Of a stretch of 23,024 nucleotides of DNA, positions 1-7,262 are shown one piece after another. The position numbers and the translations under genes are program-made. Every line of letters begins with the position of its first letter. Position 1 is the first letter of the stretch. The DNA is from Subdoligranulum variabile (lineage in GTDB: Bacteria; Bacillota; Clostridia; Oscillospirales; Ruminococcaceae): contig SFKI01000025.1 in the NCBI GenBank assembly GCA_004554775.1, positions 1 through 23,024 of the forward strand. The letters are read 5' to 3'. The notes under the pieces were generated by a model, which did no database searches, was not told where the DNA came from, and saw only the letters and a program-made list of their open reading frames with translations.

Positions 1-90
1 TTTGCAGCACAAAGTATTATCTGCGCTTTTGGCTTAGCAGCTGCCGCACCTCGCTCGCCGTATCGGCACTTAGAATTATGCGGTATTGCC
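1..90 (-). repeat. MITE-like repeat, copy 1 (cut by window edge)
   Basis: This segment is the reverse complement of 946-1035 with a single mismatch over 90 bases, so it is a second, inverted copy of the element at 946-1086. Its remaining part lies beyond the left window edge. The terminal sequence ends at 90, about 30 bases after the stop codon of the membrane-protein gene. The element therefore sits just 3' of a gene, as the second copy does relative to the TetR gene. Which family it belongs to is unknown. Confidence 0.85.
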
Positions 91-119
91 TTAAATTTTT
101 TTAAAGCAAAGATTATATC

Positions 120-785
120 TTACGCTATTTCTTTTTTCATTGCCTTGTAGCCGATTAGTACGGTCCACACGTATGCACAGGTTTTTGGAATCATCAGCAT
201 GCCGATCATCGGAATTACATCAGCCCACAGTACAACTGGAATATAGAATGCAAAGCTCAGGACGATTGTCAGCCACATCCAACGGAAAGAGCTATCATTA
301 TTTCCTTTTGCACTTTTATAGAATAAAACGATGATAATGAATCCCATCAGTGCAAACGGAATATTCCGATAGATTCCCCAGGAAAGCGGGGCAGCTGCGC
401 TGAACCAAGCATTTTGAGGCATCATGCACAGAACGATTCTTAACCCTGCAAGACCATAAATGGCTGCTGTAGTTGCTTTATAGCCTTTAATCTGATAACG
501 CTCACGCCATATATGATAGAGTACGATATAAAAGATAGTCATAGTGATAGAGGTAATCCACTTGCCTAACCCCAGCTGTACAGTAAAGTTCTCAAGACCA
601 GTTGTACAAAGCGCTACTGCACGAGGAACAAGATGGAATGCATCTCCACTTCCTAAAAGAACTGCCATAATTCCAAACATGGTAAACTGACGGTTTCCTT
701 TGCTTTTGCGGATCATTAAAATCCCAATCGTGATTACCGAAAACAAATATACGGTATCAAATAAAGTTTCTACAATTGCCTGCAT
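120..785 (-). CDS. Seven-TM membrane protein of unknown function
   Basis: The 221-residue product is hydrophobic, with about seven likely membrane segments near residues 12-26, 36-52, 77-93, 105-121, 139-156, 168-187 and 188-213. Charged loops lie between them, for example WRERYQIKGYK at 93-103. There is no signal peptide, enzyme motif or transporter signature I recognise. The start is supported by an AAGGA ribosome site seven bases upstream. The gene is AT-rich like its TetR neighbour and unlike the GC-rich genes from 2 kb onward. A 19-base perfect palindrome closely matching the one before the TetR gene lies about 100 bases upstream, so I infer it is a TetR target. It could be an exporter or a sensor-like membrane protein, but the sequence does not decide. 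Confidence 0.8.
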   Translation of the reverse strand: MQAIVETLFDTVYLFSVITIGILMIRKSKGNRQFTMFGIMAVLLGSGDAFHLVPRAVALCTTGLENFTVQLGLGKWITSITMTIFYIVLYHIWRERYQIKGYKATTAAIYGLAGLRIVLCMMPQNAWFSAAAPLSWGIYRNIPFALMGFIIIVLFYKSAKGNNDSSFRWMWLTIVLSFAFYIPVVLWADVIPMIGMLMIPKTCAYVWTVLIGYKAMKKEIA

Positions 786-884
786 AATAAAAATCCTTTC
801 TTATTCTGAAATTTTATATTGAACTATGTCTTGCTGTTAAAGCTGCTTTCACATAATTACAACCAAGGACAGCTTTAAACGCGT

Positions 885-903
885 AAGTGAACGCTGTTCA
901 CTT
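885..903. promoter_or_regulatory. TetR-type operator before the 7-TM gene
   Basis: AAGTGAACgctGTTCACTT is a perfect 8+3+8 palindrome about 100 bases upstream of the membrane-protein start. It shares the TGAAC-NNN-GTTCA core with the palindrome at 1699-1713 before the TetR gene. The flanking AATCAAA block on the minus strand is also shared with the TetR promoter spacer. Binding by the TetR protein is an inference. No clear -35/-10 pair was recognised for this gene. Confidence 0.6.
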
Positions 904-919
904 TGATTAAAAAATTTCC

Positions 920-935
920 CCACAATCAAGTGTGG
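920..935 (-). terminator. Weak terminator-like hairpin of the TetR gene
   Basis: On the minus strand a five-pair stem (CCACA/TGTGG) with a six-base loop is followed by GGAAATTTTTT. If the element at 946-1086 is removed, this hairpin falls about 10 bases after the TetR stop codon, where a terminator would be expected. The stem is short, so this is a tentative call. Confidence 0.3.
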
Positions 936-945
936 TAGGATTTTA

Positions 946-1086
946 GGCAATACCGCACAATTCTAAGTGCCGATACGGCGAGCGAGGTGCGGCAGCTGCT
1001 AAGCCAAAAGCGCAGATAATACTTTGTGCTGCAAAGGTGAGCGAAGCGGTGCTTAAGCCGTAAAGCGGAAATTGTGCGGTGTTGCC
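946..1086. mobile_element. MITE-like element, copy 2 (141 bp, intact)
   Basis: The element has 17-base terminal inverted repeats, left 946-962 and right 1070-1086, with one mismatch. It is flanked on both sides by the direct repeat TTTA (942-945 and 1087-1090), which looks like a target-site duplication. It is too short to encode a transposase and no ORF fills it. It was inserted exactly at the TetR stop codon, and the duplicated TTTA supplies the TAA. Copy 1 (1-90) is inverted relative to it. Structure and size fit a non-autonomous miniature transposable element. The parent transposon is not in the window. Confidence 0.7.
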
Positions 1087-1087
1087 T

Positions 1088-1645
1088 TTAATATAATGTT
1101 TTATTGACCAACATCAATATCGCAGACGGATCATAATCCTGACGAATCATTGATACTAATATTAAAGAAAATAATATATCTGCAAACTGTTTTTCTGTGA
1201 ATTGTTGATCAAATACATCTGAACGAATCTTAGGATCAATCTTTAATATATTACACAATTCATTTAGAATATGTTCCCATGCCTGCAACATTTTCTTCTT
1301 CCCATCCGTTTTTTCATCCTTCATAAATCCAAACGAATGCAGAGAAAAGAAGCCCGGAAATTGCGTATTTCCATATTCCAACCTTTTATAAATCCATGAG
1401 ATACAGGCAGCAACATCTTTAAAGACCTGCTCATCTTCAGAGTGAAAAAAGATTTCACGCCAAATACTCTCAATTGTATCCCCAAGCAAATCGGCCTTGG
1501 ATTCATAGTAATTGTAGATTGTCCCAGCCGAAACAGAACATCGGGATGCAACAGCACGTATGCTTACAGCAGTCCATCCGCTTTCTTTGATTAGCTCTCT
1601 GCTTGCAGCTAGTATGTCTTCTTTTGAGGTTGCAAGATGGTTCAT
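1088..1645 (-). CDS. TetR/AcrR-family transcriptional regulator
   Basis: The start is the ATG at 1645 (MNHLATSK), preceded by GAGGAG at good spacing. An in-frame start 30 codons earlier would run through the promoter and operator and is rejected. The 185-residue protein has the TetR helix-turn-helix near residues 8-50, including VSIRAVASRCSVSAGTIYNYY and the conserved KADLL that follows. The rest is the variable helical ligand-binding and dimerisation half. A promoter TTGACA-17-TATATT and a 15-base palindrome overlapping the expected transcript start lie just upstream, so it probably represses itself. A near-identical palindrome before the next gene suggests control of the 7-TM protein. The ligand is unknown. 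The gene is AT-rich relative to the core of the window. Confidence 0.88.
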   Translation of the reverse strand: MNHLATSKEDILAASRELIKESGWTAVSIRAVASRCSVSAGTIYNYYESKADLLGDTIESIWREIFFHSEDEQVFKDVAACISWIYKRLEYGNTQFPGFFSLHSFGFMKDEKTDGKKKMLQAWEHILNELCNILKIDPKIRSDVFDQQFTEKQFADILFSLILVSMIRQDYDPSAILMLVNKTLY

Positions 1646-1698
1646 GAATTCACTCCTCTTCAATATATTGGCATATTGGCATTTATTTGTTTTGCTAG

Positions 1699-1713
1699 AT
1701 GAACACTGTTCAT
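1699..1713. promoter_or_regulatory. Autoregulatory operator of the TetR gene
   Basis: ATGAACACTGTTCAT is a perfect 6+3+6 palindrome just downstream of the -10 box (1720-1725), where a bound repressor would block initiation. An extra half-site, GTTCAT, lies at 1730-1735 inside the promoter spacer. Confidence 0.65.
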
Positions 1714-1719
1714 GTTTAA

Positions 1720-1748
1720 AATATACACCGTTCATTTTGATTTGTCAA
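1720..1748 (-). promoter_or_regulatory. Promoter of the TetR gene
   Basis: Minus-strand -35 TTGACA (1743-1748), a 17-base spacer and -10 TATATT (1720-1725) form a near-consensus sigma-A promoter about 75 bases upstream of the start codon. Confidence 0.75.
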
Positions 1749-1766
1749 TATCCTTTTTATATTTTT

Positions 1767-1898
1767 TTACTGTGAAACATTTTGCATAAAGCGTTTTCCA
1801 TAGGTACGATATAGATAAACAGCTAGCAAAATAATCGCTGCTTCTGACAATGGCATAATCGGCCATATTCCAGATACACCAACGATTCTTACTCTCAT
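1767..1898 (-). pseudogene. C-terminal fragment of a MATE-family transporter
   Basis: A 43-residue frame ends in TAA and begins at an internal ATG without a clear ribosome site. It reads MRVRIVGVSGIWPIMPLSEA and continues as a hydrophobic helix ending LYRTYGKRFMQ. The GVSGIWxxxPLSE pattern followed by one last membrane helix and a basic tail matches the end of MATE (Na+/drug antiporter) proteins as I know them. The frame stays open upstream through the hairpin at 1912-1949, but that stretch no longer looks clearly MATE-like. About 400 N-terminal residues are missing, so this is a remnant. It is AT-rich like the adjoining TetR block and may be part of the same acquired segment. The family assignment from so short a piece is moderate. 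Confidence 0.5.
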
Positions 1899-1911
1899 AA
1901 ACAATAGAAAA

Positions 1912-1949
1912 CCCAGAACTGTTGGCTGAATCAGCTGTGCAGTTCTGGG
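1912..1949 (-). terminator. Rho-independent terminator of the alcohol dehydrogenase gene
   Basis: A perfect 10-pair stem (CCCAGAACTG at 1912-1921, CAGTTCTGGG at 1940-1949) with an 18-base loop is followed on the minus strand by TTTTCTATTGTTT. It lies about 80 bases after the dehydrogenase stop codon. It also marks the boundary between GC-rich and AT-rich DNA. Confidence 0.7.
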
Positions 1950-2030
1950 CTTCTTGTTATCAGGTCAAAATACTGTTTTGCGGGGCTCCTGCCATATGGC
2001 GGGGCTCGCTTTTTCTATAAAAACAATCAA

Positions 2031-3212
2031 TTATTTCAGCATCTTATAAATAGCTTCCATATCGCTCTGGTGCAGCACCTTGGCGGAGCCTTTGGCGCCG
2101 CCGCAGGCGCGGGCGCAGCTGGCGGCCATCTCGGCAATCTGCTCGTCGGTGGGGTCGATGCCCAACTCCTTAAAGTTGATGGGCATGCCGATGCGATGAT
2201 AGAACTCTTCCATCGCGGCGATACCGGCCAGCGCGGTCTCTTCGTCGGTCGCGCCGGGGGTTACGCCCATAACGTCGACGGCGTACTTCACAAAGCGGGG
2301 CAGGCAGTCCTTGTAAACATAGCGCGCCCAGCTGGGCCAGACAGCGGCCAGGCCAGCGCCGTGGGTGACGTTGAACATGCCGCCCATCTCATGCTCCAGC
2401 AGGTGGGGCATCCAGTCGCCGCCGTCGCTGCCGCAGCCGGTCAGGCCATTGTGTGCCAGGGAGGATGCCCACATCACCTCGGCGCGAGCATCGTAGTTGT
2501 GCGGGTCGGTGTGCAGCACTTCGGCGTTGTGCATGACGGTGCGCAGCAGACCTTCGGCCAGCGCGTCGGTCAGCTCCATCGTGCCGCTGTTGACAAAATA
2601 ACGCTCCATCGTGTGCATCATGATATCAGCACAGCCCGCCTCGGTCTGGTAATCGGGCAGGGTCATGGTCAGCTCGGGATCCATGATGGCAAACCTCGGG
2701 CGGGCGAGGTCGTCGTCGTAGGCACGCTTTTCGTCGGTGTCGGTGTTGGTGATGACGCAGCTGTTGCTCATCTCAGAGCCTGCGGCGGCGATCGTCAGCA
2801 CGGATGCAACCGGGAAGCAGGCTTTCGCCTTGCGCTGGCCTGCGTACAGCTCCCAAACGTCATGCTCGGGCTCGGCCAGGCCGTAGGCGATGGCCTTGCA
2901 GGAGTCGATGACCGAGCCGCCGCCGACGGCCAGCAGGAAGTCCACGCCGTTGGCCTTGGACAGCTCGATGCCCTCGCGCACCTTAGCCAGATGCGGGTTC
3001 GGCACAACGCCGCCCAGTTCCACGTGGAAGATACCGGCCTCGTCCAGCGACTTCTTGACGCGGTCGAGCACGCCGGAACGCACAGCGCTCTGGCCGCCGT
3101 AGTGGATCAGCACGCGGGTGCCACCAAACTGCTTCATCAGTGCGCCGACCTTTTCGACGGCACCCTTGCCAAATTCGACCTTGGTCGGGGTGTAATAGGT
3201 AAATCCTAACAT
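2031..3212 (-). CDS. Iron-containing alcohol dehydrogenase (butanol dehydrogenase/YqhD type)
   Basis: This 393-residue protein is a full-length group III, metal-dependent alcohol dehydrogenase. It should reduce an aldehyde to an alcohol with NAD(P)H in the cytoplasm. The N-terminal Rossmann-like half carries the pyrophosphate-binding GGGSVIDS at 97-104. The metal ligands fit D196, H200 (EAGCADIMMHTMERYF), H270 and H284 (NVTHGAGLA); the spacing matches E. coli YqhD/butanol dehydrogenase. The start is supported by AGGAGG at ideal distance. A promoter (3295-3323) and a terminator (1912-1949) make it a single-gene unit. The natural substrate is not shown; fermentative butyraldehyde or acetaldehyde disposal, or detoxification of reactive aldehydes, would both fit. 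It has no partner genes here. Confidence 0.93.
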   Translation of the reverse strand: MLGFTYYTPTKVEFGKGAVEKVGALMKQFGGTRVLIHYGGQSAVRSGVLDRVKKSLDEAGIFHVELGGVVPNPHLAKVREGIELSKANGVDFLLAVGGGSVIDSCKAIAYGLAEPEHDVWELYAGQRKAKACFPVASVLTIAAAGSEMSNSCVITNTDTDEKRAYDDDLARPRFAIMDPELTMTLPDYQTEAGCADIMMHTMERYFVNSGTMELTDALAEGLLRTVMHNAEVLHTDPHNYDARAEVMWASSLAHNGLTGCGSDGGDWMPHLLEHEMGGMFNVTHGAGLAAVWPSWARYVYKDCLPRFVKYAVDVMGVTPGATDEETALAGIAAMEEFYHRIGMPINFKELGIDPTDEQIAEMAASCARACGGAKGSAKVLHQSDMEAIYKMLK

Positions 3213-3294
3213 TGGTAAAACCTCCTGCTCACTTTGGGGCTGCGGCTCTCGTGCAATCTACACAAAATTTTGACACACAAACCCACTTTTTCTA

Positions 3295-3323
3295 ATCATA
3301 ACACGGAACGGGACCGTGCGCAA
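3295..3323 (-). promoter_or_regulatory. Promoter of the alcohol dehydrogenase gene
   Basis: Minus-strand -35 TTGCGC (3318-3323), a 17-base spacer and -10 TATGAT (3295-3300) lie about 80 bases upstream of the start. The promoter sits in the short gap after the anti-sigma remnant. Confidence 0.55.
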
Positions 3324-3341
3324 GAGGAAATTCTAACGGTT

Positions 3342-4110
3342 TTACCCCTGCGGCAAAGCAATCTGCCACTGGGCCAGCACGGTGAGCGGGTCGGTGTTTT
3401 TGTTCACCATGCGGGCGGTCAGGGCGGCGTCCTCGGCGGGCACAGCATCAAAATCATAGGTCACGGCGCTGCCGTCGCCGTCCGGGCGGCTGTTGGCACA
3501 TTGCAGCTTCTGCCCGTCCGGGGTGAACAGCTGCAAGACTGCGCCGTCAGGGGCTTCGGCGGGCAGCTGTACAGTCACGCGGGTCTCGCCGGGGGTGGCG
3601 ATGACACCGGTCATCGTGTAACCGTTGGCTTCCGGTTCCACAGGTGTGCCGATGCGGTTGGCGGTGTCGCCGGCGGTGGCGGTGAAATGCAGCGTCCAGC
3701 GGCCATCCAGCGCGGTTTGCCAGTAGTGCCCGTCGGCATCGTGGGCATCCTGCGTGCCGTTCAGCCCCGCCACAGCCAGGGTGCAGTCCATCGCGTACGT
3801 GCTGCCGGTGTAGTCGGACAGGTCGTAGTCCATGGCGGCAGCAAAGGTGTGGTCATCCACCTTTTGGAATACAAAGCCGTTCTGCGGGTATAGCACCTGC
3901 CCGTCCACCAGCAGCGTACCGTCGGCGTGGTCCTCGCAGATGGCGAGCCAGCCCTTGCCGCCCGGGTCCTGGGCCAGCCAGTCATACCCGGTCAGGGTGG
4001 TATCCCCCTCGGGGAAGGTCAGCGTCAGGCCGATGCGCAGATACAGTCCATCGCAATAGACCTGATTCAGCGTCAGCGTGTAAGGGGTGATCTCCCCTGC
4101 CGTGCTGTCG
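3342..4110 (-). pseudogene. Anti-sigma factor remnant: extracellular domain without N-terminus
   Basis: The minus-strand frame is open from about 4148 to the TAA at 3342. From about 4100 it encodes a beta-rich, Asp/Thr-rich extracellular-type domain starting ITPYTLTLNQVYCDGLYLRI, which resembles the C-terminal part of DUF4179-type anti-sigma proteins. The expected N-terminal sigma-binding segment and membrane helix are absent. There is no ATG, GTG or TTG start between the stop at 4149-4151 and a GTG at 3908. The frame overlaps the 3' end of the sigma gene out of register. I infer that a deletion removed the sigma stop codon and the anti-sigma N-terminus. The GTG at 3908 could yield 188 residues, but without a membrane anchor such a product would not work as a normal anti-sigma factor. 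Confidence 0.6.
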
Positions 4111-4632
4111 ACGGCGCAGGCGGTCCCGCCCGCGGCTAAGCCTTGTGTTTACGGTGGCGACGTTCAGGTGCAGTGCGGCGGCGATCTCTTTGCCGGGCTG
4201 CATCAGGTAATATTTGCGCAAAAAAATCTCGCGGTCAGGCGGCTCCAGCGCTTCCACCAGCGCGGCCAGCTCGTCCGCCGCGTCCCCGTTGGGGTCGGCG
4301 GGCAGGTCGGCAATGGTCTCGGCCAGTTCAGTGGTCAGCGGCAGGGTGTTGTGCCGCTGCAAGCTGCGGTAGCGGTTGATGGCCGTATTGCGCGCCGTCA
4401 CGATGAGCCAGGCACGCACGGGGATGTCTGCGGTTTCCAGCCGGGAGGCATTGCGCCACAGCGCGACAAATACATCGGCGGTGCATTCCTCAATATCGCG
4501 GTCCTGCCCCGGCAAGATGCGGCGGGCGATGACCCGCACCAGCGCGGCGTAGTCCCGCATAGCCCACCGCAGCCCGGTGTCCGGGTCCTGCCGGATCGCG
4601 GCCAGCAGCGTGGGTGTGGTGTTCGTCTGCAT
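3982..4632 (-). CDS. ECF-type RNA polymerase sigma factor with an out-of-frame C-terminal tail
   Basis: The start is the ATG at 4632, which has AGGAG nine bases upstream; a TTG three codons earlier is less likely. Residues 25-90 form sigma region 2, including the YAALVRVIARRIL helix, DIEECTADVFVALWRN and WLIVTARNTAINRYR. Residues 122-174 are region 4 (LEPPDREIFLRKYYLMQPGKE and the VNTRLSRGRDRLRR helix-turn-helix end). After residue 174 the sequence turns into about 42 residues (QHGRGDHPLHADAES...) that belong in no known sigma factor. They are the anti-sigma coding sequence read in the wrong frame. The core therefore looks able to work, but its paired anti-sigma gene is broken, so activity may be unrestrained or lost. 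A candidate ECF-type promoter at 4671-4700 suggests autoregulation. Confidence 0.82.
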   Translation of the reverse strand: MQTNTTPTLLAAIRQDPDTGLRWAMRDYAALVRVIARRILPGQDRDIEECTADVFVALWRNASRLETADIPVRAWLIVTARNTAINRYRSLQRHNTLPLTTELAETIADLPADPNGDAADELAALVEALEPPDREIFLRKYYLMQPGKEIAAALHLNVATVNTRLSRGRDRLRRRQHGRGDHPLHADAESGLLRWTVSAHRPDADLPRGGYHPDRV

Positions 4633-4670
4633 GAGCTTCAACTCCTTTGTTTTCGGCGCCTTTCACCCTT

Positions 4671-4700
4671 ATAGACAAGCGGGACGGGGAGAATCTTACA
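4671..4700 (-). promoter_or_regulatory. Candidate ECF-type promoter of the sigma factor gene
   Basis: On the minus strand TGTAAG (4695-4700) and GTCTAT (4671-4676) are 18 bases apart and lie about 40 bases upstream of the start. The spacing and the CTTGTCTATAAGG context resemble autoregulated ECF promoters. This is a reading by eye and needs an aligned family for support. Confidence 0.4.
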
Positions 4701-4711
4701 GGAAACAAAAA

Positions 4712-4737
4712 ATCTCCCCGATTTTCATCGGGGAGAT
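4712..4737 (-). terminator. Rho-independent terminator of the DivIVA-like gene
   Basis: A perfect 10-pair stem (ATCTCCCCGA/TCGGGGAGAT) with a six-base loop is followed on the minus strand by TTTTTTGTTT. It begins 8 bases after the stop codon of the DivIVA-like gene and insulates it from the sigma gene. Confidence 0.92.
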
Positions 4738-4744
4738 GATGTAC

Positions 4745-5752
4745 TTATTGCTTGTCGCCCATGCGGTCGATCTGGTCTTGCAGCAGCTGCGAAACCGGGC
4801 AGTTTACGCTGCGCAGGCGGCGTACCGGCTTGGTGGGCGCACGGTGCGGCGTGGCCTTGACACGGAACTTCTCCGGCTTTGGCGGTGCGGCCTGGGGCTG
4901 CTGCACGGGCTGTGCCTGCGGTACAGGCTGCGGCGCGGGGGCGGGCGCTTCTTCCACCGGATCGACCGGGATATCGGTCTCCGGGGTGCCCTGCGCATAG
5001 TCACGCATGTCGAGACCCAACTCTTTCAGCTCGGCCTCGGTCTCGTCCAGCGCCTGGTAGATCGCCAGCGTCAGGTTGTCGAGATCCAGTGTGGCGGCGC
5101 TCAGGCGCTGATCCACGCGTGCCAGACGGTCACGCACCAGCATCACGCCGGAAGCAATACCCCGGGCGTTCTCAGCCATGCGGGATTTCTGGGTGTCGGC
5201 CTGCTGCTTCAGCTCCTTCTCGGCGCTTTCGGCGTACAGCTTGGCGTCGGCCAAAATCTTCTGGGCCTCCAGCTTGGCTTCCCGCACCACGTCGGGCGTG
5301 GGGGCCGGGGTGGCATTCAGCTGGCGTGCTGCGGCCAGTTGCTGCGTCAGCGTTTCGTTCTGTTGCTGCAGATCGTGGCATTTCAGCTGCCAGATGTTGG
5401 CATTTTTCTGGATCTCCCGGTGCTCGCTCTGCACACCCTCGGCAGCTGCCTGGGCTTTTTGCAGCTGCTCGTCGCTTTCGCGGCGCTTGGCTTCGGCCTG
5501 GTCGGCCCGCTGGTTGGCAGCAGCCAACTCGGCTTTCAGGGCGTCCACACGGGCTTCGGCGTCCGCGCGCTGGCTGCGCAGATCATCCAGCTGGGATTGA
5601 AGCTGGCGCAGCTTTTCCTGGTATTCCAGTTCATGCTGCTGGGCTTCGTTGGCGAGCGTGTTCATGTACGCCAGGACATCATTTTTATCGAAGCCGCCAA
5701 ACATACGGGAGCGGAATCCCTGCTCCTGTATGTTCATGGAATCAGATGGCAT
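4745..5752 (-). CDS. DivIVA-domain coiled-coil protein
   Basis: The 335-residue protein opens with a DivIVA-like membrane-targeting segment (FRSRMFGGFDKNDVLAYMNT, residues 13-32). A long Gln/Ala/Glu-rich coiled coil follows at about 33-150, then a linker and a second helical stretch (about 155-245). The tail is Pro/Gln-rich (about 260-310) and ends in a basic segment, VRRLRSVNCPVSQ. DivIVA proteins gather at curved membrane (poles and septa) and recruit division, growth or sporulation factors. It lies 43 bases after ftsZ on the same strand, so the two are probably co-transcribed, and its own strong terminator follows. The start is the ATG with GAGAGG twelve bases upstream, a slightly long spacing. 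The tail is longer than in B. subtilis DivIVA. Whether it is the true DivIVA or another coiled-coil family member is not settled. Confidence 0.75.
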   Translation of the reverse strand: MPSDSMNIQEQGFRSRMFGGFDKNDVLAYMNTLANEAQQHELEYQEKLRQLQSQLDDLRSQRADAEARVDALKAELAAANQRADQAEAKRRESDEQLQKAQAAAEGVQSEHREIQKNANIWQLKCHDLQQQNETLTQQLAAARQLNATPAPTPDVVREAKLEAQKILADAKLYAESAEKELKQQADTQKSRMAENARGIASGVMLVRDRLARVDQRLSAATLDLDNLTLAIYQALDETEAELKELGLDMRDYAQGTPETDIPVDPVEEAPAPAPQPVPQAQPVQQPQAAPPKPEKFRVKATPHRAPTKPVRRLRSVNCPVSQLLQDQIDRMGDKQ

Positions 5753-5795
5753 GGCGTTTTACATCCTCTCGCGGAAAATTTAAAAGACGGTGCGA

Positions 5796-7031
<1,236 letters not shown>

Positions 7032-7128
7032 GAGTGTATCCCCCTAAGTGTTTGTTTAAAGTGGCACAGGACCCAGGGCAGGCCCTGTAAATGGGCACAC
7101 TGGTCCGTGGATTTTTTGCATATAACTG

Positions 7129-7157
7129 ATTATTAGAATACCAAATTTTCTTGTCAA
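7129..7157 (-). promoter_or_regulatory. Promoter of ftsZ
   Basis: Minus-strand -35 TTGACA (7152-7157), a 17-base spacer and -10 AATAAT (7129-7134) lie about 100 bases upstream of the start, in an AT-rich patch within otherwise GC-rich DNA. Confidence 0.75.
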
Positions 7158-7215
7158 TTTCAATACCCACGCCACAATTTTGCAAAAAAATGCCTGCATC
7201 ACCGCAGAATCCACC

Positions 7216-7242
7216 AATCCGGGCCGGGGGGATGCCCGGATT
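7216..7242. other. Hairpin between murA and ftsZ
   Basis: A perfect nine-pair stem (AATCCGGGC/GCCCGGATT) with a nine-base loop lies 20 bases after the murA stop. It could end murA transcription, but the minus strand lacks a T run after it; the TTTT follows on the plus side. I therefore leave it as a hairpin rather than a firm terminator. Confidence 0.45.
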
Positions 7243-7262
7243 TTGGCAGGAACGTAGAAAAA

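Noticed and set aside
2070..3209. 379-codon open frame opposite the alcohol dehydrogenase
   Set aside because: It is a shadow of a clearly functional gene with conserved metal ligands on the minus strand.
3342..3908. GTG-started 188-residue secreted protein
   Set aside because: The frame is open well upstream with clear domain continuity, and no ribosome site precedes the GTG. A truncated anti-sigma remnant explains it better.
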